From: Chara braunii
Taxonomy: Eukaryota > Streptophyta > Charophyceae > Charales > Characeae
Reading direction: 5' to 3'
DNA length: 37,554 bases
Assembly: GCA_003427395.1 (NCBI GenBank)
Contig: BFEA01000306.1
Location: 1,612,016 to 1,649,569, forward strand
The notes below the pieces were generated by a model that saw nothing but the letters and a program-made list of their open reading frames with translations, was not told the origin of the DNA and ran no database searches. Of the stretch, positions 1 through 10,129 are shown piece after piece. Made by a program: the position numbers and the translations under genes. Position 1 is the first letter of the stretch. Each line of letters opens with the position of its first letter.

Positions 1-219
1 TCTTCTTCGTCTGTGTATGGTAGGGGCTGGCGCAGTCCTCCTGTGTGAAGCGCCAGACCCCATTCACACCATGTAACGATGATGATGATGTATGTTCAGG
101 GCTGCATTGCAATATTGATTGTTCGGATCATTGGTATCTAAGTCTTCCGCTACGCCATCTTGTACTTTGTATTGAGAGGTCAGTTCTTGTTCTGGTCTGC
201 ACCGTTACAGTATGCAACA
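1..219 (+). mobile_element. 3' part of the 5' LTR of element A
   Basis: Aligns almost base for base with 20796-21014, the end of the 3' LTR. It ends ...TATGCAACA at 219, the usual CA terminus. A primer binding site follows after a 3-nt spacer, which fixes the LTR boundary. The upstream part (U3) is cut off by the window edge. Confidence 0.85.
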
Positions 220-222
220 ATT

Positions 223-234
223 TGGTATCGGAGC
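223..234 (+). other. Primer binding site (initiator tRNA-Met type), copy 1
   Basis: TGGTATCGGAGC differs by one base from the common plant LTR primer site TGGTATCAGAGC, complementary to the 3' end of initiator tRNA-Met. It sits 3 nt after the LTR CA terminus and would prime minus-strand DNA synthesis. Confidence 0.8.
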
Positions 235-469
235 GGACCTCTCATTCAGAGGACCCGCTCAATCAAGTAGCCAGCTTGCTTGATCTATTGATCACTCAGT
301 AGTAAATCAAGTAGGACTTCGTCAAATCTCTGGAAAAAAAATAATTCTTGCAACAACAATATTGATTATTCGGATCATTGGTATCTAAGTCTTCCGCTAC
401 GCCATCTTGTACTTCGTATTGAGAGGTCAGTTCTTGTTCTGGTCTGCACCGTTACAGTATGCACCTGTT

Positions 470-481
470 TGGTATCGGAGC
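470..481 (+). other. Primer binding site, duplicated copy 2
   Basis: The same TGGTATCGGAGC sequence, 247 bp downstream, inside the second duplicated block. The base context just before it is changed (CACCTG instead of CAACAAT), so it no longer abuts a normal LTR CA end. Confidence 0.7.
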
Positions 482-577
482 GGACCTCTCATTCAGAGGA
501 CCCGCTCAATCAAGTAGCCAGCTTGCTTGATCTATTGATCACTCATTATTAAATCAAGTAGGACTTCGTCAAATCTT

Positions 578-875
578 TTCTGGAAATCGCATCTCTATTC
601 TATCTCGCAATTTTTTTTTCAAAATCGCATTTTGTGAAAGCCGAAACTTTGCGGAACCTAGCCTAGAGCTCGTTCATAGTACTCTTCTGACATGTCTCAC
701 TCATAACGAATCGACAGATATACAAAAAAAAAAAAAAAAAAAAGGAAAGTCCTCTTTTATTTTCTTAATTTTATTTTATCTGTTGATTAGGGCCAGGAGG
801 AAAGTATTGTTGGGTTGGTTCCCTACCTGCGTTTTCCCTCCCCACCCACCCTTTGCATGCATTTCCGGGTTGGTA
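578..875 (+). other. Untranslated leader of element A, no gene seen
   Basis: AT-rich leader with a run of 20 A at 724-743 and a pyrimidine-rich stretch. No coding frame resembles a known protein. Confidence 0.6.
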
Positions 876-1081
876 CAGTGCCACGTCAGCAACAGTGCCA
901 CGTTAGCAGCAGTGCCACGTCAGCAGTGCCACGTCAACAGTGACGTCAGCAGTTCCACGTCAGCAACAGTGCCACATCAGCAGTGCCACGTCAGCAACAG
1001 TGCCACGTCAGCAGTGCCACGTCAGCAGTACCACGTCAACAGTAACAGTGCCACGTCACAGTGCCACGTCAGCAGTGCCCC
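876..1081 (+). repeat. CCACGTCAGCA minisatellite in the element A leader
   Basis: About 13 degenerate units of CAGTGCCACGTCAGCA (13-16 bp each) run to just before the gag ATG. Each unit carries CCACGTCA or a one-base variant. The same motif array precedes gag in element B (21733-21863), so it is a family trait of these leaders. Confidence 0.85.
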
Positions 1082-1088
1082 GCCACCA

Positions 1089-2705
1089 TGACAAGCGTAG
1101 CTCTGGGCATGCCAGGCCAACTGGCCAACGAGTCTCTTGCCGGCTACAAACAGCGGTTCCAGGCTCAGCTCGCTCTGATCGAGGCTGAGGAACAACGCCA
1201 GCTGGCAGCCGAGGCTGCCCGCCTACAGGCTGAAGCAGCGGCAAGAGCTGAAAGGCAGCGGCTACAGGCCGAAGCAGACGCAGATGCCCAGGCACACCGC
1301 AAGGAAGCCCAGGATCTGCTGCGGCGGCATGAAGCTGCCAGCATCGAAAGACTCAAGTTCTGGCACTTTCAACCGTCCAACGGCGACGACACGACACCGT
1401 AAGAGCAGCATAAGGAGTTCCTCTCCAAACTCGTGACACGGTTGTTGTACGCTTGCAACTACCAACAATCCGAGTTAGAGAGACAGAACCAGGAACTGCA
1501 GCAACAGTACCAGGATCTGAAGACACAGCACCAGGAGCAACGAGGATGCTACACGGGCACTCAATTCCCGTGTATTGGACCTGGAGCAAGCCGTACCAGG
1601 ACCAGACGCTGGTGAGTCCAGCAGTGCACCCTCTAACCGCCAACTGGAGCAACGCGTCGACCACGTCGTCGCAATGTTCGGCGACATCAGCACCTTCGCT
1701 GCGCCGACCACCATCAGCAATCAGCTGGATACCTTGAAGACCGAGGTCCAGCAACTGCAGTCGACGAACACGGATGGCAACAATCCAAAGCAATACAAGA
1801 TGCCAACTTTTCAACTTGAGAAGTTCGACGACTACACGCATCAGGACCCGGTGCTCTGGTGGGAAGCTTTCACGACGCAACTTCGGATTCTGCCTGTCGC
1901 CAAGCACGCGTACATCGGCGCCCTGTTCATGAACTCAAAGGGCGGATGCCAGATCTCGTTAACCCACCTGGCAGCCACCCACGGCGTCGACGTCGCAGAT
2001 CTGAGAGACAAGATCACATGGGAAGAGTTAACACGGTTGTGGAAGAAGCGGTTCATCGTCGACGACGCACCAGCACTCACCATCAACCGTCTCTTCACCA
2101 TGACTCAAGGCAACACAGCAACACGTGACTGGCTCACGGAATGGCAGAAGATCGCGGCAACGCCCGATCTTGACTTACCATTTCCGCATCTACGCCGTGA
2201 GTTCTACAACAGGTCATGCGCTGCATTGAGCCAGGCACTTGGTGATCGCGAGCAGTACGCAACCTTCGCTGAGATCATTGACAAGGCGAGGGAGATCATC
2301 AAGACCAACAGGGCGGCTGCGCACGAGAAGTCAACGTGGCAGCCAACCTATGTGGAGAAGGTGAGAACTGGTCCGCGACAGCAGCAATTCGTTGTAGTCC
2401 AATCGGACAACACTGTGGAAGACTCGACAGCCACCCAAGCGTCACGTGAGGGAGATCAGGTGGTTGCTGTCCAGCCGCGAAGCAACAACAAGCCCCGAGT
2501 GAACGGGAAGGCGAAACCAGCATCGCAGGCCGGAAACGGACAGCCAACACCACCATGGGTCAAGTTCAACTTGACCGAGGCCGAGTACAAGTACCGCGGC
2601 CGTTACGGCTGCTGTTACTCGTGCAACAGCACCAAGCACAAGACCTCCCTTTGCCAGGATCAGGCCAAGGAGGATGTGTGGCCTCATCTTAACTCGGGAA
2701 ACTGA
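1089..2705 (+). pseudogene. gag: gag polyprotein of element A (matrix/capsid/nucleocapsid), broken
   Basis: The ATG at 1089 (MTSVALGMPG...) directly follows the minisatellite. The N-terminus is a long alanine/glutamine/glutamate-rich coiled coil (1150-1350 and 1435-1540). The capsid-like retrotransposon gag domain follows from about 1800 to 2330, with WWEAFTTQLR and ITWEELTRLWKKRF. A basic linker leads to a zinc knuckle CYSCNSTKHKTSLC (CX2CX4HX4C) near 2615-2655, lacking the usual glycine. A TAA at 1400-1402 breaks the frame, and a one-base insertion near 1544-1547 shifts it. From 1548 to the TGA at 2703-2705 the frame is open. Gag would form the cytoplasmic virus-like particle; this copy needs both lesions overcome to make full-length product. 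Confidence 0.85.
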
Positions 2706-3334
2706 GTGTCGTGGGAGGTGAGGCGACTCCACCCCCCACTCCGCCAGATTCGGCCGCCTTGCTAGCGGCCTCCTACACATCTGGGGAGGATGCGAATGTC
2801 GTAAGTTCTTGGTATGCTTACGAGGACTATGCTGTCCACTTGGTCCCACCGCTGGACCAACCACTCCACGTGCAACAATCTACCGCATGCACGGTTTCAT
2901 CACCATCGACAACCGATTCGGCAGCTTCGCCGCCATCTACCGTCGGGGATTCAACGTCATGGTCAAGACTTGAAGAGCTCGACTCGTTGACATTTGTGGA
3001 CTTCCAATGGATGCCCCTTCCCCGGTCCGGTCGATTGCCGAAACCGCATTGCAACGTGCTCAAGGCACAATTGTGGTGCGGCGGTCCCGCACCCCGCTGG
3101 GAGCGCTGAACCTCACGGTCGTGTCACGCAGGATTTATTTTTGAAGAAACAACTTGTCACCACTCCAACCGTGCGCGCGTGCTATACCTCTCACGACTAC
3201 GTATTTCAAGTCGAACTTTTTAATGGTAGTCTATTTCCGCTCTATGCTTTAATTTTCTGATGATCGAACCTGTCCGACTTTCCTAGCTGCTAAGACTCTC
3301 TATCCTACTGAACAGATTATGTCACAACTGTTAA
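2693..3334 (+). pseudogene. pol: Start of pol of element A (pre-protease region), decayed
   Basis: This is the -1 frame reached from the gag end. It is open from 2693 to a TGA at 3107-3109 (GGEATPPPTPPDSAALLAAS...), a proline/serine/acidic-rich linker with no known fold. Related sequence continues in other frames (KKQLVTTPTV..., then a frame with TEQIMSQLL near 3310-3330), so at least two frameshifts separate it from the rest of pol. Homology to the element stops near 3334; the matching downstream part (PTPLMNAGVEV...) appears at about 16160. Function of the linker is unknown. Confidence 0.6.
2696..2739 (+). promoter_or_regulatory. -1 programmed ribosomal frameshift signal at the gag-pol junction
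   Basis: The heptamer G_GGA_AAC (2696-2702) is in the exact gag phase and abuts the gag TGA (2703-2705). Slipping back one base leads to CTG AGT GTC GTG and an open frame to 3106. Eight nt after the heptamer, GTGGGAGGTG (2711-2720) can pair with CACCCCCCAC (2730-2739): 9 of 10 pairs around a 9-nt loop. Loop bases GGCG (2722-2725) could also pair with CGCC (2742-2745) as an H-type pseudoknot. GGGAAAC is a known slippery heptamer in retroviral gag-pro junctions. Confidence 0.75.
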
Positions 3335-4289
3335 CAAATAACACAAGATTTATATAAGACCATAAAGAGTATGAGAGTATTACCGCCGGGAACCCTTTCC
3401 ACTGTCACAAGTGTTGTGTGCCCGGGACTCTTCACGATGTCAAGCCCAGATTCAATCCAAAACCCACCAACAAAACAGACCTGCACATGATAATGCAAAG
3501 ACAATCCACATGCCATGCACTAGCGGAGTCAACCATCAATCCACACCTCAAACTGTGTCCCTCACTTCCCAAACCATGTAATGCAACTCTATCCTTTTCC
3601 TGAGACGTAAGCCCAGCCCCCTCACATTTCTTCAAAGGAGCATTGAGAGTGACTAGGACCATTTAGGCAATGACCACAGGGGACAGTTTTACTGATCACA
3701 GGGTTCGACTTTAGATGTAGGTATCAAGTCAAAAGGGGGAAAAGTTGAATCGACAACGACCGACCTGTTATCGAGTGATAACAGAAAGTTGAGTCCTTTA
3801 TGTAAGACTTCTCCTTTGATTGCAGTTGACCAAAACAGAGACCTGCACACACATAGGTCAACAAAGATTCAACATCTCCACTCGATTCCCACATATTAAG
3901 GGTCAAGCCCTTAGATCTGATTCGTGATCTTTGGGACCAATTCCCAGTGTCTAATCCCTAACTTCTACCTACCCTAAGTCATCTGTCACTATTCCTCCTA
4001 TGTCCTAGGTCGCCTTAGGGAAACTCATATTTTCCCCAACTCTCAGTACTTGCATTTTTCTCTTTTGTGGACAAGCACACCCTCTGGTGCTTTATGCGGT
4101 AGTCTAGTTGAGATTAACTCATGCTGTTGACAACTCCTCATTAGGAGGTTATTCGCAAAACCTCTCTTTTCCTAATCCTTTGTCCCTACGGTTTTTGTCT
4201 TCTATTCTACTCCTCCCTATGGACTTTTAGAGTCGCCCCTGACGGAACACTCCTTTTTCCTTTTTATTCTTATTGTCCTGACATACGCA
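3335..4289. other. Non-coding left end of the insertion; isolated hairpins
   Basis: No gene recognised. Short frames at 3418-3603 and 3724-3906 have no recognisable features. A perfect 8-bp hairpin CTGTTATC-GAGT-GATAACAG lies at 3765-3784. Another (AACTCCT...AGGAGGTT) lies near 4130-4150. Confidence 0.4.
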
Positions 4290-5720
4290 AGTCGCTGGTA
4301 GACTCACCCGGGAATCATCCACTACTTGATCAATTCCAAATCAAACGTAAGTCATACGAGTAGTCGAATTGCTCCTACGGAAGCAATCAACCACCCTTCA
4401 TAGCTCAAGCAATCCTCATGCGATCAAACAATTCAGGCAATCAGGCGCGAGTGACTGGGTAATTCATATGTGAGTATTTAATTTTTGATAAAACCCCTTT
4501 TAGATCCAGATGTCAATACAGAAGTTCAAGCAAGTAATAGGCGATCTTCCCGGAAGCCTCCTACTACTTCTTGATCGGAGCTCAGTCTACCTCTCATAAG
4601 CGTAATAGGACGATCCAACGGGAGTCACCCTACTACTAACTTAGAGTCGGACGAGCTTGAGATTAAGTCAGTGGTGTTTGGATGATTCGAAGTGCCATAC
4701 TCGGTACGTTAGAATGTAGCCAAGTGGTTTATATAGAATGAGTCTATGGGAGCCTCCTATATCCGGATCCAATGTTAACTAATCAGGTCGTTGGTAATCA
4801 TGCAATGCCAAACAAGTAGCAGGGTTACTCAATTCCCTTCCTGTTAGTTGATCCCTAGATCAAACAAAGTATTAAGATGACCCTCCCGGGAGCCACCTAA
4901 TATCCGTTCGATGTGTAGGGAACCAAATTGTTTGTAATTGTCAATTGATCCCCAGATCAAACAGAATATTAAGATGACCCTCCCGGGAGCCACCTAATAT
5001 CTGTTTGATGTGTAGGGGATAAAGATTATTTATAGTTGTTAATTGACCAAGATGACCCTCCCAGGAGCCATCTAATATCTGTTTGATGTATAGGGAATCA
5101 AGATTGTTTGTAATTGTTAATTGATCCCCAAATCAAACCGAATATTAAGATGACCCTCCCGGGAGTCACCTAATATTTGTTCAATGTATAGGGGATAAAT
5201 CCTTTGTTAGTTGACCCCTAGATCAAACAGAATATTAAGATGACCCTCTCGAGAGCCATCTAATATCTGTTCGATCTAGCGGATAAAGAAATTATTTGTA
5301 GTTGTTAATTGATCCCCAGATCAAACAAAGTATTAAGATGACCCTCCCGGGAGCCATCTAATATTTGTTGAATACATAGGGAATCAAGATTATTTATAGT
5401 TGTCCTGGGAGTCCAATTACTAAGTTAGGCAAAGGCATGTTGACTTACACGGAAGGCAACACAGATCGCCCTAGACTCAGGAGTTCGTGTACTCACCCGN
5501 NAGTACTTAATTCCCTCCTTAAGTCTAATCCAATCTTTCGATAGGAGAACTCCACGGGAGACTCCTATTACCTCTGCTTTTGTCAGTTATTTGAAAATGA
5601 TGTATTCCACGGAAGTATCCGATTAGTTCTTGCCTTGGTTAAATCAGTTGAAAACGTGTACTTCATGGAAGTACCAGATTGATTCTTGGATTTAACTGTA
5701 TGAGTTATCAGGGAAAATGC
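4290..5720. repeat. Left palindrome array (serial hairpins with changing stems)
   Basis: At least a dozen short inverted repeats follow each other, most centred on a CNCGG or ACG core. Examples are CTTCCCGGAAG near 4550, the perfect palindrome CTCCCGGGAG in several copies from 4880 on, ATAGGAG..CTCC-ACG-GGAG..CTCCTAT near 5545-5570, and GTACTTC-ATG-GAAGTAC near 5657. Stem sequences differ between hairpins while pairing is kept. Two N at 5500-5501 interrupt one hairpin. No coding capacity is seen. Confidence 0.6.
4845..5405. repeat. Tandem repeat, six copies, 78-98 bp period
   Basis: The phrase AAGATGACCCTCCCGGGAG recurs, with small changes, at 4874, 4971, 5049, 5147, 5237 and 5335. Each copy is flanked by a GATCAAACA..ATATT arm and an AATATYTGTTYGATGTRTAGGG arm. 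The copy at 5049 lacks about 20 bp. Each copy contains the CTCCCGGGAG palindrome or a variant. Confidence 0.85.
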
Positions 5721-6154
5721 ACGGTATTTTCCCATCCTTAATGTTGAAATCCAGGGCTAAATAGTTAGGCTGGGTAGCTTGCACGACAAGTACCCTTTTA
5801 ATCATTCCAGACAGCGCGACGACCCCAACGGAGGCCTTCATCAAACTGCCTTTGTTGTCTCAAAACCAAACAGGCTAAGTTTCCTTCTCGGTTCTTTCCT
5901 AGATTCCTTTCCTTTCCTCAGGCAAGGTTCTCATTCCAATCATATAGTACTTTTCTTAGTTGACATGATTAGTCTTGAAGAAACCTATAAACAGTATATC
6001 ACATAAATACACAGGCATTTTGCTAGAAAGGGTGTAGTTTGTAAGGGATATGGGGAAAGAATCGATGACGCGTACCTTATAGTTCCCTGCCTCCAGAGTT
6101 CCTCCTCAACTCCGGCAGAGCTCCCGCAATCGCCCTGTTTTGTCGGTCTCGTAC
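5721..6154. other. Non-coding spacer, nothing recognised
   Basis: One short frame (5779-6006) has no recognisable motif. No repeat or RNA signal was found by eye. Confidence 0.3.
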
Positions 6155-6250
6155 AGGGTGCACATGCATTAAGTATCTATTCGAAATAGATCAGTATAGT
6201 TAAGGGTGCACATGCATTAAGTATCTATTCGGAATAGATCAGTATAGTTA
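6155..6250. repeat. 48-bp direct tandem duplication
   Basis: AGGGTGCACATGCATTAAGT and the following bases occur at 6155-6202 and again at 6203-6250 with one base change. Each copy ends with a small TCTATTCGRAATAGA hairpin. Confidence 0.85.
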
Positions 6251-6711
6251 AGTAATAAGCCAAAGTCCAAGCCAGCAAAGCAACATCAATGCAGTATTCA
6301 GAATCGCTCTCCCTGTTTGGCGCCCAGCGCTCAACCTAATCTACCGTATTATCCTACGATGCAGCTGGTTCACACAACAAGATCATTTTGGTTCACATAT
6401 TTGCCCATACCATCGGCGACCTCTCTTTCATATATGAGGTATGTATCTCGTCGCCCCCTAATCAGTTCTCGTTCCCTAAAGATCATCTGATCATCCGCTG
6501 TACCCCCTGGTACCCAGCAGCCCATGCTACGGCCGCATACGTCCCGCTGTCCTGTCTAGCGTGTAGGTGCCCAGGCACAATCTTTCGCAGCTTGGGTCAA
6601 CTGTATAGCTCAGCTTGGCGGGGTTTTCAGCATTCGCCCAACCAGCTGATGTGCAGAAGGAGCCTGAATACCCACATACGGGAATGTCAAATTGGCCTGT
6701 GATGAATACTC
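6251..6711 (+). repeat. Diverged copy of the GGCGCCCAG exon-like block
   Basis: TTTGGCGCCCAG at about 6317 matches the block head seen at 9790-11660. About 120 bp later comes ATGAGGTATGT (near 6437), a splice-donor-like sequence, as in the other copies. An open frame (6388-6702) continues through it but resembles no protein family. Confidence 0.4.
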
Positions 6712-6810
6712 AGGCCCGCTTTCACTTAGGGCGGCCAGTTTGCTTGTTGGGGCCATGGCCCAGAACAATGTGATACCCGATAGGGCCTCTTGAGGGCTTG
6801 ATCCTCATAA
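6712..6810 (+). repeat. TTCACTTAGGGCGG module, copy 1
   Basis: CCCGCTTTCACTTAGGGCGG, then TTGTTGGGGCC, CCCAGAACA, AGGGCCTCTTGAGGGCTTGATCCTCA, then an AAT array. The same order of blocks recurs at 12860-12961. Confidence 0.75.
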
Positions 6811-6811
6811 C

Positions 6812-6893
<82 letters not shown>

Positions 6894-6935
6894 TTAGTAA
6901 TAATAGCAATAGTAACAATAATAATAATAATAGTA
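6811..6935 (+). repeat. (AAT)n microsatellite
   Basis: About 125 bp of near-pure AAT with occasional AGT and AGC interruptions, directly after the TTCACTTAGGGCGG module. Confidence 0.95.
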
Positions 6936-7050
6936 GCATTAATAGTGCAAGGAACCTGACTTTTCAAATCTCTAGATCATCAAACCGCCTGTATATAATA
7001 ATATTAGTAATAATAGCAATAGTAACAATAATAATAATAATAGTAGCATT
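6887..7050 (+). repeat. 110-bp offset duplication of the AAT array tail
   Basis: The interrupted AAT tail ending in AATAGTAGCATT at 6889-6940 is repeated at 6997-7050 with the same interruptions. An intervening unique segment ends in CGCCTGTATATA. Confidence 0.8.
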
Positions 7051-8167
7051 TAATAGCGGCTTCTTACAAACTCAGGTTGGGATGGGATAAGAAACAAGCA
7101 GAACAGTTTACATTATTAATGTTACTTAATACAAAAGATATCATGAATTCCAGAGTTCAGTGCCAACAAAAGGTAAGCCTCCCTTCGTCATGCAACGGCG
7201 CGGGGCCTGGCTCAGCCAGTGTTCTCCTTCAGACCACACGTGTGGCGCCATCAGGTAAGTGTCCACCATATCTTAACTCACTCCCTGTTTTTCTCTCTCT
7301 GCGCCGCTGGATGTCAGTGCGTGTCGCCGCGTATCAGCGTACACCATCGTTTCTGCGTTTCTTATTGCCTGCTTCCGTATGTTTGTCTTGACTGCCTGTG
7401 GCCGTCTGTCGCTGTCTTGTATGTCTGGCCACCACTATTTGTCTGTTCGTTGCCTTGTGTCTATTTTTGTTCAGGCCTCCTTTTGTCTATCACTGTCTGG
7501 GCTAGGGGGTGAGGCCTACTCTTGCTAAGTCAGCGATACCTGATCCCAGTTCAGTCAGCAACATATCGCGCGCGACTACATACGCCCAGGTTTGATGAAA
7601 ACGGGGCAGACCAACAAGCTGCAGCAGTATAAATCAAAGAGGCAGTGCCCAGCCATTCATCTATTCCAGTGGAAATCATGCGGAAGCACTGTCTGAGTGA
7701 CTGCGTCCGCCTCCTCTTGCGTATACCTGCCCTCCTGCCTGCTCGTCTGTCATCCCGTATGTTGGTCAGATCTGTGTGCCTGACTGACTGTATTTTGTTT
7801 TGTCTGTTTGATATGTTAGTGATCCTATTTCTACCCGTGTCTGCTGCTGTTGGTCTATCACGCATGTCTGTAACTGGCTCGCTATGTTGGGTTGGTGGTG
7901 CCCAGTCCACTCTTACTTAGTCCAGTTTGCCTGTACCGGGTGGGACTGTGTATACTCAGGGCTTGTAGAAAAAGACTGATTTGTAGTGAACAGAAATACA
8001 GGCCCAGAGGCAGTGTCCAGCCACCTGCTTATATGCCGCGTGATCCATGCGGGAGCGTTGCCACACCAATTGTGCAGGGAGGTCTGCAGTGAGCCTGGAG
8101 GACGCAGCGGGCGAGAGAGAAGAAGTTTAGTGCAGTGATAGGGTAGAGGCAGCCATAGCTGCCATAG
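7051..8167 (+). other. Diverged repeats with degenerate (CTGT)n tracts; no gene seen
   Basis: CATCAG|GTAAGTG near 7250-7260 looks like a splice donor. It is followed by a degenerate CTGT/CTGC-rich tract (7280-7500), repeated at 7700-7880. The segment GACCAACAAGCTGCAGCAGTATAAATCAAAGAGGCAGTGCC... (7605-7660) has diverged relatives at 7990-8095 and 9090-9190. Frames across these tracts are cysteine/leucine/valine-rich, as expected of translated CTGT repeats, and are not credible genes. Confidence 0.4.
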
Positions 8168-8551
8168 CTGTAGTTGTTGACAGCAGCCTTTGCCATCTGA
8201 AGTAAGTTTACATTCGAACTGCGTTCTTAGTTGCCATACCTCTGAGCTTTGAGTGGATGCTTATCGCCAGTTCGTTGTGCCACATCTATATATTTACAAT
8301 ATTTATATTGTTGTTTTATCTACTATTTTATTGATTATTTTTGTATTTTTGATTTTTACAATTTCTATTACTGAGATTTGCATCATATTGAATTTCAGAA
8401 ATAAATGTTTAATCCAATTATGTACTTTCTCTATTCTGTAGTTGTTGACAGCAGCCTTTGCCATCTGAAGTAAGCTTACATTCGAACTGCGTTCTTAGTT
8501 GCCATACCTCTGAGCTTTGAGTGGATGCTTATCGCCAGTTCGTTGTGCCAC
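8168..8551 (+). repeat. 116-bp direct repeat, offset 268 bp
   Basis: CTGTAGTTGTTGACAGCAGC through GCCAGTTCGTTGTGCCAC occurs at 8168-8283 and at 8436-8551 with about one difference. The 152 bp between them is AT-rich and unrelated. Confidence 0.85.
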
Positions 8552-8600
8552 CAGTCTGCATGTATGTGGTGTGAGCACGAAAGCTAGGCCGATTGCAGAA

Positions 8601-8702
8601 TAATAACAAAAATAATAATAATAATAATAACAATAATAATAATAAAAATAATAACAACAATAATAAAAATAAAAATAATAACAACAATAATAATAATAAT
8701 GG
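8601..8702 (+). repeat. (AAT)n microsatellite, interrupted
   Basis: AAT units mixed with AAC and AAA over about 100 bp. Confidence 0.9.
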
Positions 8703-9540
8703 TACTAATGAAATGGTATTCACCAGTTCGCAGCAGCTGATGCAGATTCCAAGGCTTGACCCTTAGTCCCCACCTTACCTGTGTACAGTGTCAGTGTTGA
8801 CCCTTAGCGTTGAATCCGTGGCCTGTGTATTTGTAACAGTTGATAGGTCGCAGCTACTACAGTCTGGAAAGGTCAAGGTCGTAGCTGCTATGGTATCCGA
8901 AAGGCCATGTCTGAAGCTTCCGAAAGGTCCTAGCAGTGGCCTTTTCGAAGCTTCCCATGATTTAGGCTGAGGCAAATGGGCAGGTGGTGGAGTCTACTCG
9001 TGCTGAGTCAGCAGTCCCCGTCCCAGTCAGTCCTGGTCCAGTCAAGCAAGTAACACATAGGACCGTGTACACTATGGACATGAGAAAGGGTCAGACCAAC
9101 GGCCTGCAGAAGTACAAGTCAAGAGGCAGCACCCAACCATTCATCCATTACTGCGTGAATCTTGCGGAAGTACTGCCACAGTGACTCGTGCGAGGTGGTC
9201 TGCAGATGCACCCGGAGTCAAAGTGGGCAGAGTAAAGGTTGCGCAGCCATAACCAGCAGTGTTGAGCGGTCATAGCTGCAGTAGTTGATAGGCGAGTGTA
9301 GCGTGTGTATGTGCGTTCAGTGGTGGACTCAGTGTAGCCAGCGAGATGTACAGTCGCTATCGTGCCATAGACTGTCGCAGCAAGTCCGCACCTGAACTGT
9401 GTTTCTCGAGTCTCATATCTCTGAGTTTAGAGTTGGGCGCCTGGTTCCAGTTTAACTTACCATCTGATTACAATTATGTGGATTGAAAGGAAAAAAAATA
9501 AAATAAAAACGAATCTGATTGTAATAAAAATAATACATAT
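8703..9540 (+). other. Diverged repeat copy; no gene seen
   Basis: It contains a relative of the 7540-7690 and 7960-8095 segments (CAGACCAACGGCCTGCAGAA, then GTCAAGAGGCAGCACCCAACC at 9090-9150). Short frames show no recognisable domain. Confidence 0.4.
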
Positions 9541-9542
9541 AA

Positions 9543-9588
<46 letters not shown>
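9541..9588 (+). repeat. (AAT)n microsatellite
   Basis: About 15 near-perfect AAT units, followed by the ATGACGAACTTCAG block that opens the tandem array. Confidence 0.95.
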
Positions 9589-10129
9589 CATAATAAAGAT
9601 AAGGCAAAGAAAATGAGCGATGACGAACTTCAGCAACCAATAAGCATCATACACACACGACCAGATAGTCGTGACCTCGAACCAGAATTGCATAACGAGT
9701 TTCACCAAATAAAAGGACTCCAAGAGCTCATAGTTGACAATGCTGGTAAAGTCTCATCATCATCATGAAGAACCAATGTTTGATATCCTATCTAGCGCTC
9801 GGCGCCCAGACTGCAGATAACAGATCCTACGTAGCCTAGACTATAATGCCGCATGTTGACGACAACAGCTTCCCGAAGTACGTGCATACATCGACCAATG
9901 TCGCACGCTTCCAGCACCGGTATGTTTTCTCGCATCACTCACAACCTCGTTCCCCAACACACAGATGCCGCTTTCACCCAAGGACCACCATGTGCCCCAT
10001 CCAGCCTACTCTACCCGACTATCCTACCTACAGCTGTGTTCACACAGCAGGCTCACTTCAACTCTCGAGGACCAATGTACACGACTGTCAACTCCATAGC
10101 CGACCTCTCTTCATATACCAGGTTTACGT

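Larger units (their letters stand above)
111..577 (+). repeat. 247-bp tandem duplication of LTR end, primer binding site and leader
   Basis: The sequence from AATATTGATT at 111 to about 330 recurs from 358 to about 577 at a constant offset of 247. Both copies hold the last 109 bp of the LTR, the primer site and the leader up to GACTTCGTCAAATC. The second copy differs slightly: ATTCGG for GTTCGG, and GCACCTG for GCAACAA at the LTR end. Confidence 0.85.

Noticed and set aside
783-1091. Open frame through the CCACGTCA minisatellite
   Set aside because: It encodes repeated CHVSNSAT/VPRQQ motifs only because the unit lacks stops; the unit length is not a consistent multiple of three.
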